Origin: an uncultured Clostridia bacterium
GTDB lineage: Bacteria; Bacillota; Clostridia; Lachnospirales; Lachnospiraceae
Direction: 5' to 3'
NCBI GenBank assembly: GCA_937888895.1
Contig: CALASV010000121.1
Span: 1 to 5,215 of the forward strand
DNA: 5,215 nucleotides
This document shows positions 1 to 5,215 of this stretch, piece by piece. Under the pieces are notes generated by a model that was not told the DNA's origin, did not search any database, and saw only the letters and a program-made list of their open reading frames with translations. The position numbers and the translations under genes are program-made. Numbering within the stretch: the first letter of the stretch is position 1; every line of letters starts with the position of its first letter.

Positions 1-175
1 TCCTTGCACGCTTGGCGAAAATATCAAGAATAACCATCGTTCGATCCATTACTTTACACTCTAATTCTCTTTCCAAATTATTCATCTGAGCTGGAGATAA
101 TTCATCATCACATACAATCCCTGTAGCATCCAAATCATAAATCAATTCTTTTAATTCTTCCAGTTTTTTTTCTTT
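1..175 (-). CDS. hflX: GTPase HflX, internal N-domain fragment (both ends missing)
   Basis: The minus-strand frame whose codons include 163-161 reads LEELKELIYDLDATGIVCDD, then ELSPAQMNNLERELECKVMD, then RTMVILDIFAKRAR. This is the HflX N-terminal domain: a glycine/lysine-rich lead into the EEL helix, the D-A-T-G-I-V-x-D-x-x-LSPAQ-x-x-NLE stretch, and the V-x-DRT-x-x-ILDIFA-x-RA block that precedes the coiled-coil linker. HflX is a ribosome-binding GTPase that splits stalled or stress-inactivated 70S ribosomes in the cytoplasm. Only about 55 residues are present, corresponding roughly to residues 60-115 of a protein usually above 400 residues. The GTPase domain lies beyond the window edge. 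No start codon is available, because a stop in this frame lies at 178-176, directly before the recognisable part. The gene is therefore broken at about 160-175, where an unrelated surface-protein tail begins. Family assignment is firm; a join artefact is more likely than a genuine pseudogene. Confidence 0.9.
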
Positions 176-441
176 TTAAAACATATTACTCCTGTACCTA
201 AACCAATTAATGACATACAAGCTAAACCTATCGAGTTAATAATACTATCTGATGTTTGAGGATTTTTTATATCAACTGTAAATTCTACTTCATTATATCC
301 ATCATCATTATACATTAATTTTAAATTATATTGACCATTTGTTAATGTATTTAAATAATCTTTATTTAAAGTAATAATAGTACTACCACTTTCTATAGAA
401 TAATCTTTTGCATCTAATTCAACATCATTTACATATACTTT
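151..441 (-). CDS. C-terminal fragment of a sortase-anchored surface protein (Ig-like X2-type domain plus cell-wall sorting signal)
   Basis: In the fused frame, residues 669-764 change character. KVYVNDVELDAKDYSIESGS followed by TIITLNKDYLNTLTNGQYNL resembles the X2/Ig-like modules of Firmicute surface proteins (V-x-V-N-x-x-x-L, DY, a threonine/isoleucine strand, YL-x-x-L-x-x-G). Next come NPQTSD at 728-733 (264-247), a hydrophobic stretch of about 22 residues (735-756) and KKKK at 757-760. That is the layout of a cell-wall sorting signal, with an NPQT-type rather than LPXTG motif. In its own genome it would be the tail of an exported, peptidoglycan-linked protein. Its signal peptide and body are absent. 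The last four residues, NWKN, and the stop at 153-151 are read from HflX DNA, so the true C-terminus is also lost. Both ends are thus joins, and the DNA looks more AT-rich than the glycosyltransferase part. Domain and anchor calls are good; the exact left and right limits are uncertain by about 15 bases. Confidence 0.8.
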   Translation of the reverse strand, partial: KVYVNDVELDAKDYSIESGSTIITLNKDYLNTLTNGQYNLKLMYNDDGYNEVEFTVDIKNPQTSDSIINSIGLACMSLIGLGTGVICFKKKKNWKN

Positions 442-2445
442 TGCTACTTCATGATTCGGAACTTTGTGTAAAAACCTCGTTACTCGATACCAATCTTTTG
501 GCTTTCCTTGATAAGACATATACCAAACTTCATATTTCTTTTTATCTAACTTTTCAATAATTCGAAAACTTTCATCTACATTTTTGTAGTAATCATCACT
601 ATTTCCTTCTACTAAAATTCTAATTTTTCCGTTTAGCTTTCTTTTACGAGTACGAAAACGATTACTATCTATTCCATTTGGAGCATACTTTGCTTCTTTT
701 CCATAATCTTTTTTTAACCATTCCTGACACCATTTTGAAATTGTAATATAATTCAAATTCATACAAGAAAAATATGTCTGATTTGCTTTAAAGCGTTGAT
801 ATTCTCCTGCCATATAAAAATTAGTTTCAAAATTTTGAACAAAATAAAATCGTTCTTTTATATTTGGATACAATGTTAAAAAATCTACTGTACTATATAA
901 GGTAGCTACTGCTTTATCAATACTTCCATGAATACCTGTATTATTTCTTGATATTACAGGTATTCTTGCAATACCTGCTTGGATATAAGTCTCTTTTTCA
1001 TAGCCATCATTAAAGATTGCAACATCCATACCAGCTTCGTGCAACATTTCACAATGTTTCAATGCTACTAATACTCCACCACTGATTTGCAAAGTTGGTA
1101 AAACAAAAACAATATTTGGAGTCATTTTGCTCTTGATATATTGTGTAATTCCATAAGCTGTATAAATAGCTACACAATTTCTTTTTGCAAATTCATATGC
1201 ATTTTTTGCTATTTTACAACGATATCCTTTATTTTCAATTAAAGAAGTCAATGCTTTTTCCCATTCTTGTTTTGTGTCACATAATATACCTGTTACTTCA
1301 TTTTGTATCATTCGTTCAAATGCTCCAACTTTACTTGCAATAGTTGGAACTTTCACTAAAGCAGCTTCTACCCACTTATTCTCTGACTTTGCTTCATTAA
1401 AAACACTCTTTTCTAACGGAGCTAAATTAATATCTACAGAAGCAATTAACCTTGGAAGTTCTTCCCAATTCACAAATTTATTACAAATAACACGATTTTG
1501 ATAGGCTTTTAATTCCTCAGGAATATCTAACTCTCCAACAATCCATAATTCTAAATTTTTATACTTCTGCATTACCTTTTTGATTACAGGTAATATCATC
1601 AAAAAATCTTCATTATGAGTAATACTTCCACTAAAATAGCCTAAACGAATACCACCCTTTTCTCTTGCCTTTTTTAACTTACATGCTTTTTCATAAATAC
1701 TTTTATTTGTTTTCCCTTGAATTTCTTCTGGTTTCTTATAAGGTAATATATCTCTATCATAAACAGCCCATTCGGATACTTGTGCCATACGGTCAGAAGC
1801 AACATTTCTATTGATATAAACTTCTGGAACATAATTTTTTAATTCTTCTGCCAATCGTTCTGTCGTTGTAATTGCAGCATCACAAAGACGTAATGTTTTT
1901 CCCATCAACACAACCCCTTCATCGTATACTGCTTTCTCTTCTTCTTTCATTTCTGACACATATTTAATCGTATCTGTATACTTTTTATCTATTACTAAAT
2001 CATCTACATCAAATAATACTTTCTTATTTAATTGCTTTGCCATAGAAATAAACTCACCAATAGTTTCTGTATAAGGGCAACGATAAAAAACAAATACTCT
2101 ATAAGTTCTTACCATTTCTAATGATAATTCTGTATAAAATACTTCATCACTTACCAAATTTCCAGCTAACAGTTGTTCACGCTGATGAGACACACGATAT
2201 CTTGATGGATGTGGCAAGTAACATCCATTGATAAAAAGTACATCCATAAACTGTTCACCTTTTTTACTACTTATAAATTCCTTTATTACTTTTTGACTTT
2301 TTTCGTTATCTTGATGAAGCATTTCATTATCTTGATAAAACTTATTCTTATCTTTATAAAATTTTACTCTTCTCGTAAACTCTTTTACTCCACCTACTTT
2401 TAATGCTTTTACAGATTTTTCTGCGAGTACTTTTATATTTTCCAT
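151..2445 (-). CDS. Two-module GT4-type glycosyltransferase, 3' end replaced in frame by a surface-protein tail
   Basis: The open frame has 764 codons, but only residues 1-671 (2445 to about 433) are glycosyltransferase. It likely builds a cell-surface glycan in the cytoplasm for the exporter encoded upstream. Residues 25-55 form a lysine-rich predicted coiled coil. Module 1 (about 67-430) starts MDVLFINGCY, carries FDVDD at 145-149, SEWAVYDRDILPY at 224-236, GYFSGS near 269-274 and SENKWVE at 354-360 before LVKVPTIAS, as in GT-B glycosyltransferases. Module 2 (from about 444) has the GT4-like loop ISGG at 454-457 and APNGID at 588-593, then is cut after HEVAKVY (665-671), before the donor-binding C-terminal half; roughly 100 or more residues are missing. 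The ATG at 2445 is supported by AAGGA at 2457-2453, 7 bases upstream. It follows the ATPase gene by 36 bases, as in one operon. Sugar specificity cannot be read from the sequence. Residues from about 672 belong to another protein (separate entry). Confidence 0.85.
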   Translation of the reverse strand: MENIKVLAEKSVKALKVGGVKEFTRRVKFYKDKNKFYQDNEMLHQDNEKSQKVIKEFISSKKGEQFMDVLFINGCYLPHPSRYRVSHQREQLLAGNLVSDEVFYTELSLEMVRTYRVFVFYRCPYTETIGEFISMAKQLNKKVLFDVDDLVIDKKYTDTIKYVSEMKEEEKAVYDEGVVLMGKTLRLCDAAITTTERLAEELKNYVPEVYINRNVASDRMAQVSEWAVYDRDILPYKKPEEIQGKTNKSIYEKACKLKKAREKGGIRLGYFSGSITHNEDFLMILPVIKKVMQKYKNLELWIVGELDIPEELKAYQNRVICNKFVNWEELPRLIASVDINLAPLEKSVFNEAKSENKWVEAALVKVPTIASKVGAFERMIQNEVTGILCDTKQEWEKALTSLIENKGYRCKIAKNAYEFAKRNCVAIYTAYGITQYIKSKMTPNIVFVLPTLQISGGVLVALKHCEMLHEAGMDVAIFNDGYEKETYIQAGIARIPVISRNNTGIHGSIDKAVATLYSTVDFLTLYPNIKERFYFVQNFETNFYMAGEYQRFKANQTYFSCMNLNYITISKWCQEWLKKDYGKEAKYAPNGIDSNRFRTRKRKLNGKIRILVEGNSDDYYKNVDESFRIIEKLDKKKYEVWYMSYQGKPKDWYRVTRFLHKVPNHEVAKVYVNDVELDAKDYSIESGSTIITLNKDYLNTLTNGQYNLKLMYNDDGYNEVEFTVDIKNPQTSDSIINSIGLACMSLIGLGTGVICFKKKKNWKN
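160..176. other. Join J1: HflX interior to surface-protein tail
   Basis: Two protein families meet inside a run of T on the plus strand (164-171 and 173-177). Reading the minus strand, the surface-protein frame gives FKKKKNWKN and stops at 153-151, while the HflX frame gives KEKKLEELKEL one register away. The lysine-rich end of a membrane anchor and the lysine-rich entry to the HflX helix both supply A-rich DNA, so a short shared A/G tract can explain the crossover. Neither protein has a natural terminus here. Confidence 0.75.
433..447. other. Join J2: glycosyltransferase to surface-protein X2-like domain, in frame
   Basis: The residues VAKVY (667-671 of the fused frame) fit both neighbours. 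Glycosyltransferases of this kind have the helix EVAKVY followed by another charged helix and the C-terminal donor site, whereas X2-like domains commonly open with VKVYVN. The shared codons for about KVY give a microhomology of roughly 9-12 bases at which two unrelated sequences could be joined. The frame is kept, which has a one-in-three chance. Confidence 0.7.
2299..2361 (-). repeat. Three tandem 21-bp units encoding coiled-coil heptads
   Basis: Within the glycosyltransferase gene, residues 29-49 read FYKDKNK, FYQDNEM and LHQDNEK: three seven-residue units from three 21-base units (2361-2341, 2340-2320, 2319-2299). Adjacent units match at about 16 of 21 bases by eye, sharing a core TTATCTT on the plus strand. 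The unit size equals one coiled-coil heptad, with an aromatic or leucine at the first position of each. This looks like tandem duplication within a coil rather than chance, although the copies have diverged. Confidence 0.65.
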
Positions 2446-2452
2446 TTATTTA

Positions 2453-2457
2453 TCCTT
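2453..2457 (-). promoter_or_regulatory. Ribosome binding site of the glycosyltransferase gene
   Basis: Minus-strand AAGGA lies 7 bases before the ATG at 2445-2443, inside the 36-base gap after the ATPase stop (2484-2482). The gap is too short and too featureless to argue for a separate promoter or a terminator, so the gene is probably co-transcribed with the exporter. Confidence 0.7.
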
Positions 2458-2481
2458 CTTTCCCTCTATTCTCTTTATCAT

Positions 2482-4764
2482 TTAATTCAAAATTTCTTTA
2501 TACCACTGCTTTTCATCATCTTCTATACATCGTACAAACCTTCGCTCAAAATACTCTTTATAATTATGATAAAATTTCATATTCAATAAAAATTTTATTT
2601 TGACACAAGGATGGTAAGACTGCATCATTTGAAATCTTTTATAATCTCCAGAAGAATATGACTCCATCTGTTCTCTTTGTTCTAGAAAAATTCTCTCTTT
2701 TATGGAACTATATGTTTGAAGAAATTCACAATCTTCCCAAGATGTTGCAACTACTATATCAAAAGAACCATAAATATAGATTTCATTTTTTATCATATAT
2801 GGAATATCTTCTACAGTATTACTATGGTCTATTTCATCCTCTAGCAATAACAATGTATCTACTCCTATTTTTTTACATTCCTTTGCACAAACAATAATCT
2901 TTGTTCTTTGTTCTTCTGTCAATTTTTCTTTCATTAAAAATACTACTTGCTTATTCTTTCTCTGTGTTATCCATAATGCAAATTTACTGCCTGTATAAAA
3001 AGCTGACACTTTTTTCTTTACTTCCAAAAGATTATTTTCTGCTGTTTCTTTCCATTCCCCCTTTTCATATACTCGAAACATATTGCTATAAAACTGTTCT
3101 GCTGTTTTTACACATAATTCTTCTTTTAAATTTTCTTTATTATCCCTACGATTCCATATAAATATTGGAACTTTTACAAGTGATGCATAAATATATTCTT
3201 GATATGCTTGTCTTTCTGAATCTTCCTCTTCTATAATAGAAATTATTATATCCATATCTGCATATAAACGAGGAAGATTTTCTCGTTCCATATTTTCTGG
3301 ATATCGTATATATGTTCTACCTTTATTCCATTCTTTCTCTTTTAAATCTATATTTAAATAAAGTTCTATATTTTCTTGATTATTATCTATTATTTCTAAT
3401 AATTCATTCAGACCTTTTGTTTCCTTACCAAAATAAGCCATCTGTAATTTTTTACTTTTTTTTTCTTCTTTCTTTTTCACAGCACGATAATAATTCACTA
3501 CTTCCATATCACCTGACATATTTTTTACATCTAAATAAGGAAGAATATCTCTATCATATACTGCCCATTCGGATAATTGTTCTATTCTATCCGAACAAAC
3601 ATCTTTATTTAAATAGACAAGAAAACCTTGATTTTCTGCATATCTCCGTATAGTTTCTGTAGCTGCTATAATTCCATCTATTTGACTTTTGATATTCAAA
3701 ATAAAAGAATCTTGTTTTAATTCCGAACTACTTCTACAATCAAATAATACTACCTTATTATTTTTCTTTAATTTTTGAATAATTTCTCTCATTTTATCTG
3801 TATCAGGACAACCTACAAATAAATATATTCTATAATTTACTAATAATTTTTCTGTAAAATCTTCATAATATACTTCTGAACTTGTTATGTTAGCAGCTAA
3901 TAACTGTTCTTTTTGATTATGCACTCGCCATTCATAATCATCCTGTAAATCTCCATAGATAAATAAGACATCCATGTAATACTTTTCAGCATCTATAGTT
4001 TTTGTAATTTTTAAAGTATGATGTTCTATCTGACTTTTTGGATTCATAAATTCTTGATATGCATCACATACCTTTTTTGCTTCGCCTATCATATTTACTT
4101 TTCCATTTTCTAGCCATATTACTTTATTACACATTTCTCGTATTTGGTCGATACTATGGGAAACAAATAATACTGTTGTTCCACCACTCATCAATTCCAA
4201 CATTTTTCTTTTAGATTTTTTTTGAAATGCTTCGTCACCTACTGCTAATATCTCATCTACAATTAGTACTTCTGGCTTCACTATTGTCGCTATCGAAAAA
4301 GCTAATCTCATCAGCATACCCGAAGAATAATTTCTAATTGGCATATCAATAAATTCTTGTAATTCTGAAAATTCTAAAATTTCTTCATATTTTTCTTCCA
4401 AAAATTCTTTTCTATACCCTAAGATAGAACCATTTAAAAAAATATTTTCTCTACCACTTAATTCCATATCAAAACCAGAACCTAGTTCTAACATTGGAAC
4501 TATCGTTCCATCTGAAATTACTTCTCCTTCCGTCGGAGTCAAAACCCCTGCAATAATTTTTAAAAGAGTACTTTTTCCTGCCCCATTTTTCCCAATAATT
4601 CCAACAACTTCTCCCTTTTCTACCTTAAAACTAACTTGTTCAAAAACTGTAAATTCTCGGTACTTTAGACGACCTTTCAATAAAGCAATTACATATTCTT
4701 TTAAACTCATAATTTTATCATTTGCCATCCGAAAACGCATTGACACATTATTTACATTAATCAT
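2482..4764 (-). CDS. Polysaccharide/teichoic-acid ABC exporter ATPase (Wzt/TagH type) fused to a degenerate glycosyltransferase-like domain
   Basis: This 760-residue ATPase should power export of a surface glycan through the permease encoded just upstream. With the start at ATG 4764, the ABC domain covers about 1-240: Walker A GKNGAGKST (58-66), the Wzt/TagH hallmark LGSGFDMELSGREN (94-107), a relaxed signature YSSGM (146-150), Walker B VLIVDE (166-171) and the H-loop histidine in SHS (203). All catalytic residues are present. From MDVLFIYG (264-271) to the end, the protein is a diverged paralogue of the next gene's product: SEWAVYDRDILPY (398-410), LVKVP (529-533) and IKER (688-691) are kept, but FDVDD has become FDCRSS, ISGG is lost and SENKWVE is replaced. 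It ends before the last half-domain of a GT-B module. The start is chosen over ATG 4791 because an AGGAGA site lies 6 bases upstream and avoids overlap with the permease. A recognition or docking role for the tail is inference; the exporter role is firm. Confidence 0.9.
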   Translation of the reverse strand: MINVNNVSMRFRMANDKIMSLKEYVIALLKGRLKYREFTVFEQVSFKVEKGEVVGIIGKNGAGKSTLLKIIAGVLTPTEGEVISDGTIVPMLELGSGFDMELSGRENIFLNGSILGYRKEFLEEKYEEILEFSELQEFIDMPIRNYSSGMLMRLAFSIATIVKPEVLIVDEILAVGDEAFQKKSKRKMLELMSGGTTVLFVSHSIDQIREMCNKVIWLENGKVNMIGEAKKVCDAYQEFMNPKSQIEHHTLKITKTIDAEKYYMDVLFIYGDLQDDYEWRVHNQKEQLLAANITSSEVYYEDFTEKLLVNYRIYLFVGCPDTDKMREIIQKLKKNNKVVLFDCRSSSELKQDSFILNIKSQIDGIIAATETIRRYAENQGFLVYLNKDVCSDRIEQLSEWAVYDRDILPYLDVKNMSGDMEVVNYYRAVKKKEEKKSKKLQMAYFGKETKGLNELLEIIDNNQENIELYLNIDLKEKEWNKGRTYIRYPENMERENLPRLYADMDIIISIIEEEDSERQAYQEYIYASLVKVPIFIWNRRDNKENLKEELCVKTAEQFYSNMFRVYEKGEWKETAENNLLEVKKKVSAFYTGSKFALWITQRKNKQVVFLMKEKLTEEQRTKIIVCAKECKKIGVDTLLLLEDEIDHSNTVEDIPYMIKNEIYIYGSFDIVVATSWEDCEFLQTYSSIKERIFLEQREQMESYSSGDYKRFQMMQSYHPCVKIKFLLNMKFYHNYKEYFERRFVRCIEDDEKQWYKEILN
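2485..3975 (-). other. Pseudo-glycosyltransferase domain of the exporter ATPase
   Basis: Residues 264-760 of the ATPase follow the neighbouring glycosyltransferase in order and spacing across module 1 and the first half of module 2. Examples of aligned pieces are QKEQLLAANITSSEVYY with QREQLLAGNLVSDEVFY, LNKDVCSDRIEQLSEWAVYD with INRNVASDRMAQVSEWAVYD, and SGDYKRFQMMQSY with AGEYQRFKANQTY. Positions expected to bind sugar nucleotide in the active copy are changed: GYFSGSITHNED becomes AYFGKETKGLNE, and the GG loop becomes EQR. It is therefore probably not an enzyme. Candidate roles are binding the glycan or docking the synthase; the sequence does not decide between them. Confidence 0.8.
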
Positions 4765-4770
4765 TGAATC

Positions 4771-4776
4771 TCTCCT
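4771..4776 (-). promoter_or_regulatory. Ribosome binding site of the ATPase gene, overlapping the permease stop
   Basis: Minus-strand AGGAGA at 4776-4771 sits 6 bases before the ATG at 4764-4762 and shares two bases with the permease stop TAG (4777-4775). A ribosome finishing the permease would uncover this site, so the exporter subunits are probably translationally coupled. The site also decides the start: the in-frame ATG at 4791 lies upstream of it, inside the permease gene. Confidence 0.8.
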
Positions 4777-4990
4777 ACAGATATAATACAAATTTTTTCT
4801 GTGCTCTATTAAAAATACTTTTTCCTAAAACATAAACTACAACGGAAAAACCTATACAATACAAATATTCTGTCATAACAGGTGATACTCCCTCCATTAC
4901 TACTGTACGGAAAAATTTTAAATAATGATACATAGGATTCCACTGTAATATAAATTGAAATCTTTCTTGTCCATCTATCATCATCATATC
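4775..4990 (-). CDS. C-terminus of an ABC-2 polysaccharide/teichoic-acid exporter permease (Wzm/TagG type), 5' part missing
   Basis: About 65 residues are genuine: ERFQFILQWNPMYHYLKFFR, then TVVMEGVSPVMTEYLYCIGF, then SVVVYVLGKSIFNRAQKKFV and LYL before the TAG at 4777-4775. The Q-W-NP-M-YHY-x-x-FFR segment, the single closing membrane helix (about YLYCIGFSVVVYVLGKSIF) and the F-x-x-x-Q-x-KF-x-LYL tail are the standard end of Wzm/TagG-like permeases, which form the membrane channel for lipid-linked glycans. A full protein has about 260 residues and six helices, so roughly three quarters is absent. The frame can be extended to an ATG at 5026, but the first ~16 residues (MKLMVKSIYLVLDMMM) are an out-of-frame reading of a beta-propeller gene, so this is not a short complete protein. 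Position directly before the ATPase gene, with coupled translation, confirms the pairing. Confidence 0.85.
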   Translation of the reverse strand, partial: DMMMIDGQERFQFILQWNPMYHYLKFFRTVVMEGVSPVMTEYLYCIGFSVVVYVLGKSIFNRAQKKFVLYL

Positions 4991-4995
4991 CAATA
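4970..4995. other. Join J3: beta-propeller protein to permease, out of frame
   Basis: Coming from 5215, the beta-propeller frame reads sensibly to GIGYDDD and then turns into unrelated sequence. In another frame the permease becomes recognisable at about DGQERFQ. The changeover falls in the simple sequence GATGATGATAGATGG, a natural place for a short-overlap join. Neither gene has a start or stop here. Confidence 0.75.
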
Positions 4996-5215
4996 CCAAA
5001 TAGATACTTTTGACCATCAATTTCAAATTTATGTAAATAAGAAGAATAACCTGGAGCTTTATAAATTGAAACTATTTTTGGTGATGTTACATCACTTAAA
5101 TCAATTTCGTATAATGGGTCAGTATTTTCATAAGTTACAACATAACATGTATCTTTATCAAATGTTACTGATTTTACAACTTGTCTATCTAAACCGATTT
5201 TTTCATCTAAGTATC
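4980..5215 (-). CDS. Secreted beta-propeller domain protein, internal fragment (both ends missing)
   Basis: The frame with codon 5213-5211 reads YLDEKIGLDRQVVKSVTFDK, DTCYVVTYENTDPLYEIDLS, DVTSPKIVSIYKAPGYSSYL and HKFEIDGQKYLFGIGYDDD. This is the core of the secreted proteins with a C-terminal beta-propeller found in Firmicutes and Archaea: V-x-SV-x-F, YVVT-x-x-x-TDPLY-x-IDLSD-x-x-x-PKI and PGYSSYLH are its most conserved stretches. Its molecular function is not established; it is an extracellular, usually membrane-anchored or secreted domain. About 78 residues are present from a protein usually several hundred long. The open frame continues to a stop at 4811-4809, but everything beyond about 4980 is an out-of-frame reading of the permease gene. 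Its codon style (many GTT/GTA, ACA and AAA) looks closer to the surface-protein tail at 170-440 than to the exporter genes; that is only an impression. Confidence 0.85.

Noticed and set aside
2446..2481. Terminator or promoter between the ATPase and glycosyltransferase genes
   Set aside because: The 36-base gap holds a ribosome binding site but no hairpin with a T run and no convincing -35/-10 pair. In DNA this AT-rich, chance -10-like hexamers are uninformative.
3440..3480. Homopolymer T/C-rich tract as a phase-variation switch in the ATPase gene
   Set aside because: The tract encodes a lysine/glutamate-rich linker (AVKKKEEKKSKK). The T runs are broken by C and are no longer than other runs in this AT-rich DNA, so slippage control is not supported.
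1274..3653. Several plus-strand open frames of 64-113 codons (for example 1274-1501, 2403-2603, 2901-3161, 3312-3653)
   Set aside because: They lie antisense within the exporter ATPase and glycosyltransferase genes, are rich in F, L, Y and I as expected from the complement of AT-rich lysine/glutamate codons, lack ribosome binding sites, and match no family I recognise.
3900..4010. A fourth artificial join between the ABC domain and the glycosyltransferase-like tail of the ATPase
   Set aside because: The frame is continuous, base composition does not visibly change, the MDVLFI codons differ from those in the paralogue (so no identical repeat for misjoining), and the tail is a distinct, diverged copy with its own stop followed by a normally spaced gene.
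4765..4791. Upstream ATG at 4791 as the start of the ATPase
   Set aside because: It would add MYYICRRDS, overlap the permease end by 17 bases and ignore the good AGGAGA site before the ATG at 4764, after which the family-typical MINVNNVSMRF begins.
4775..5026. A separate 83-residue small membrane protein starting at ATG 5026
   Set aside because: Its first ~16 residues are an out-of-frame reading of conserved beta-propeller sequence, and the rest is the canonical end of a Wzm/TagG permease. There is no ribosome binding site that would make it a real start.

Overview
The window looks like a mosaic from one or more low-GC Firmicutes. The central genes (polysaccharide exporter plus glycosyltransferase) are most like Clostridia/Lachnospiraceae by family and style; I hold that placement loosely. 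Every recognisable coding sequence is on the minus strand, so transcription runs from high to low coordinates. The sequence is strongly AT-rich throughout, with no tRNA, rRNA, CRISPR array or insertion sequence that I can see.

The coherent core runs from about 4980 down to about 440. It holds, in order of transcription: the last ~65 residues of an ABC-2 exporter permease (Wzm/TagG type); its ATPase (Wzt/TagH type, start at 4764), coupled to the permease by a ribosome binding site that overlaps the permease stop; and, 36 bases after the ATPase stop, a large two-module glycosyltransferase (start at 2445). This is a cell-surface polysaccharide or teichoic-acid-like assembly operon: the glycosyltransferase builds the glycan in the cytoplasm and the ABC transporter moves it across the membrane.

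The most interesting real signal is in the ATPase. Its first ~240 residues are an ordinary ABC domain. The following ~500 residues are a diverged, probably catalytically dead copy of the neighbouring glycosyltransferase. They align with it from a shared MDVLFI start, through an identical 13-residue block (SEWAVYDRDILPY), to a shared IKER block, but the acidic, glycine-rich and donor-site-like motifs are lost. This suggests an exporter ATPase whose substrate-recognition or docking domain was made from the enzyme that synthesises the substrate, a different solution from the beta-sandwich C-terminal domain of E. coli O9a Wzt.

Around this core are three abrupt joins that do not look like normal genes. 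Near 160-175 the middle of an HflX GTPase (1 to ~175) meets the C-terminus of a sortase-anchored surface protein. Near 433-447 that surface-protein tail is joined in frame to a glycosyltransferase cut off before its last domain half. Near 4970-4995 a piece of a secreted beta-propeller protein runs into the middle of the permease. Each join lies in AT-rich or simple sequence and splits well-known families at internal positions. The simplest reading is a chimeric assembly or amplification product, possibly mixing two genomes. I therefore do not propose a sortase-anchored glycosyltransferase as new biology.
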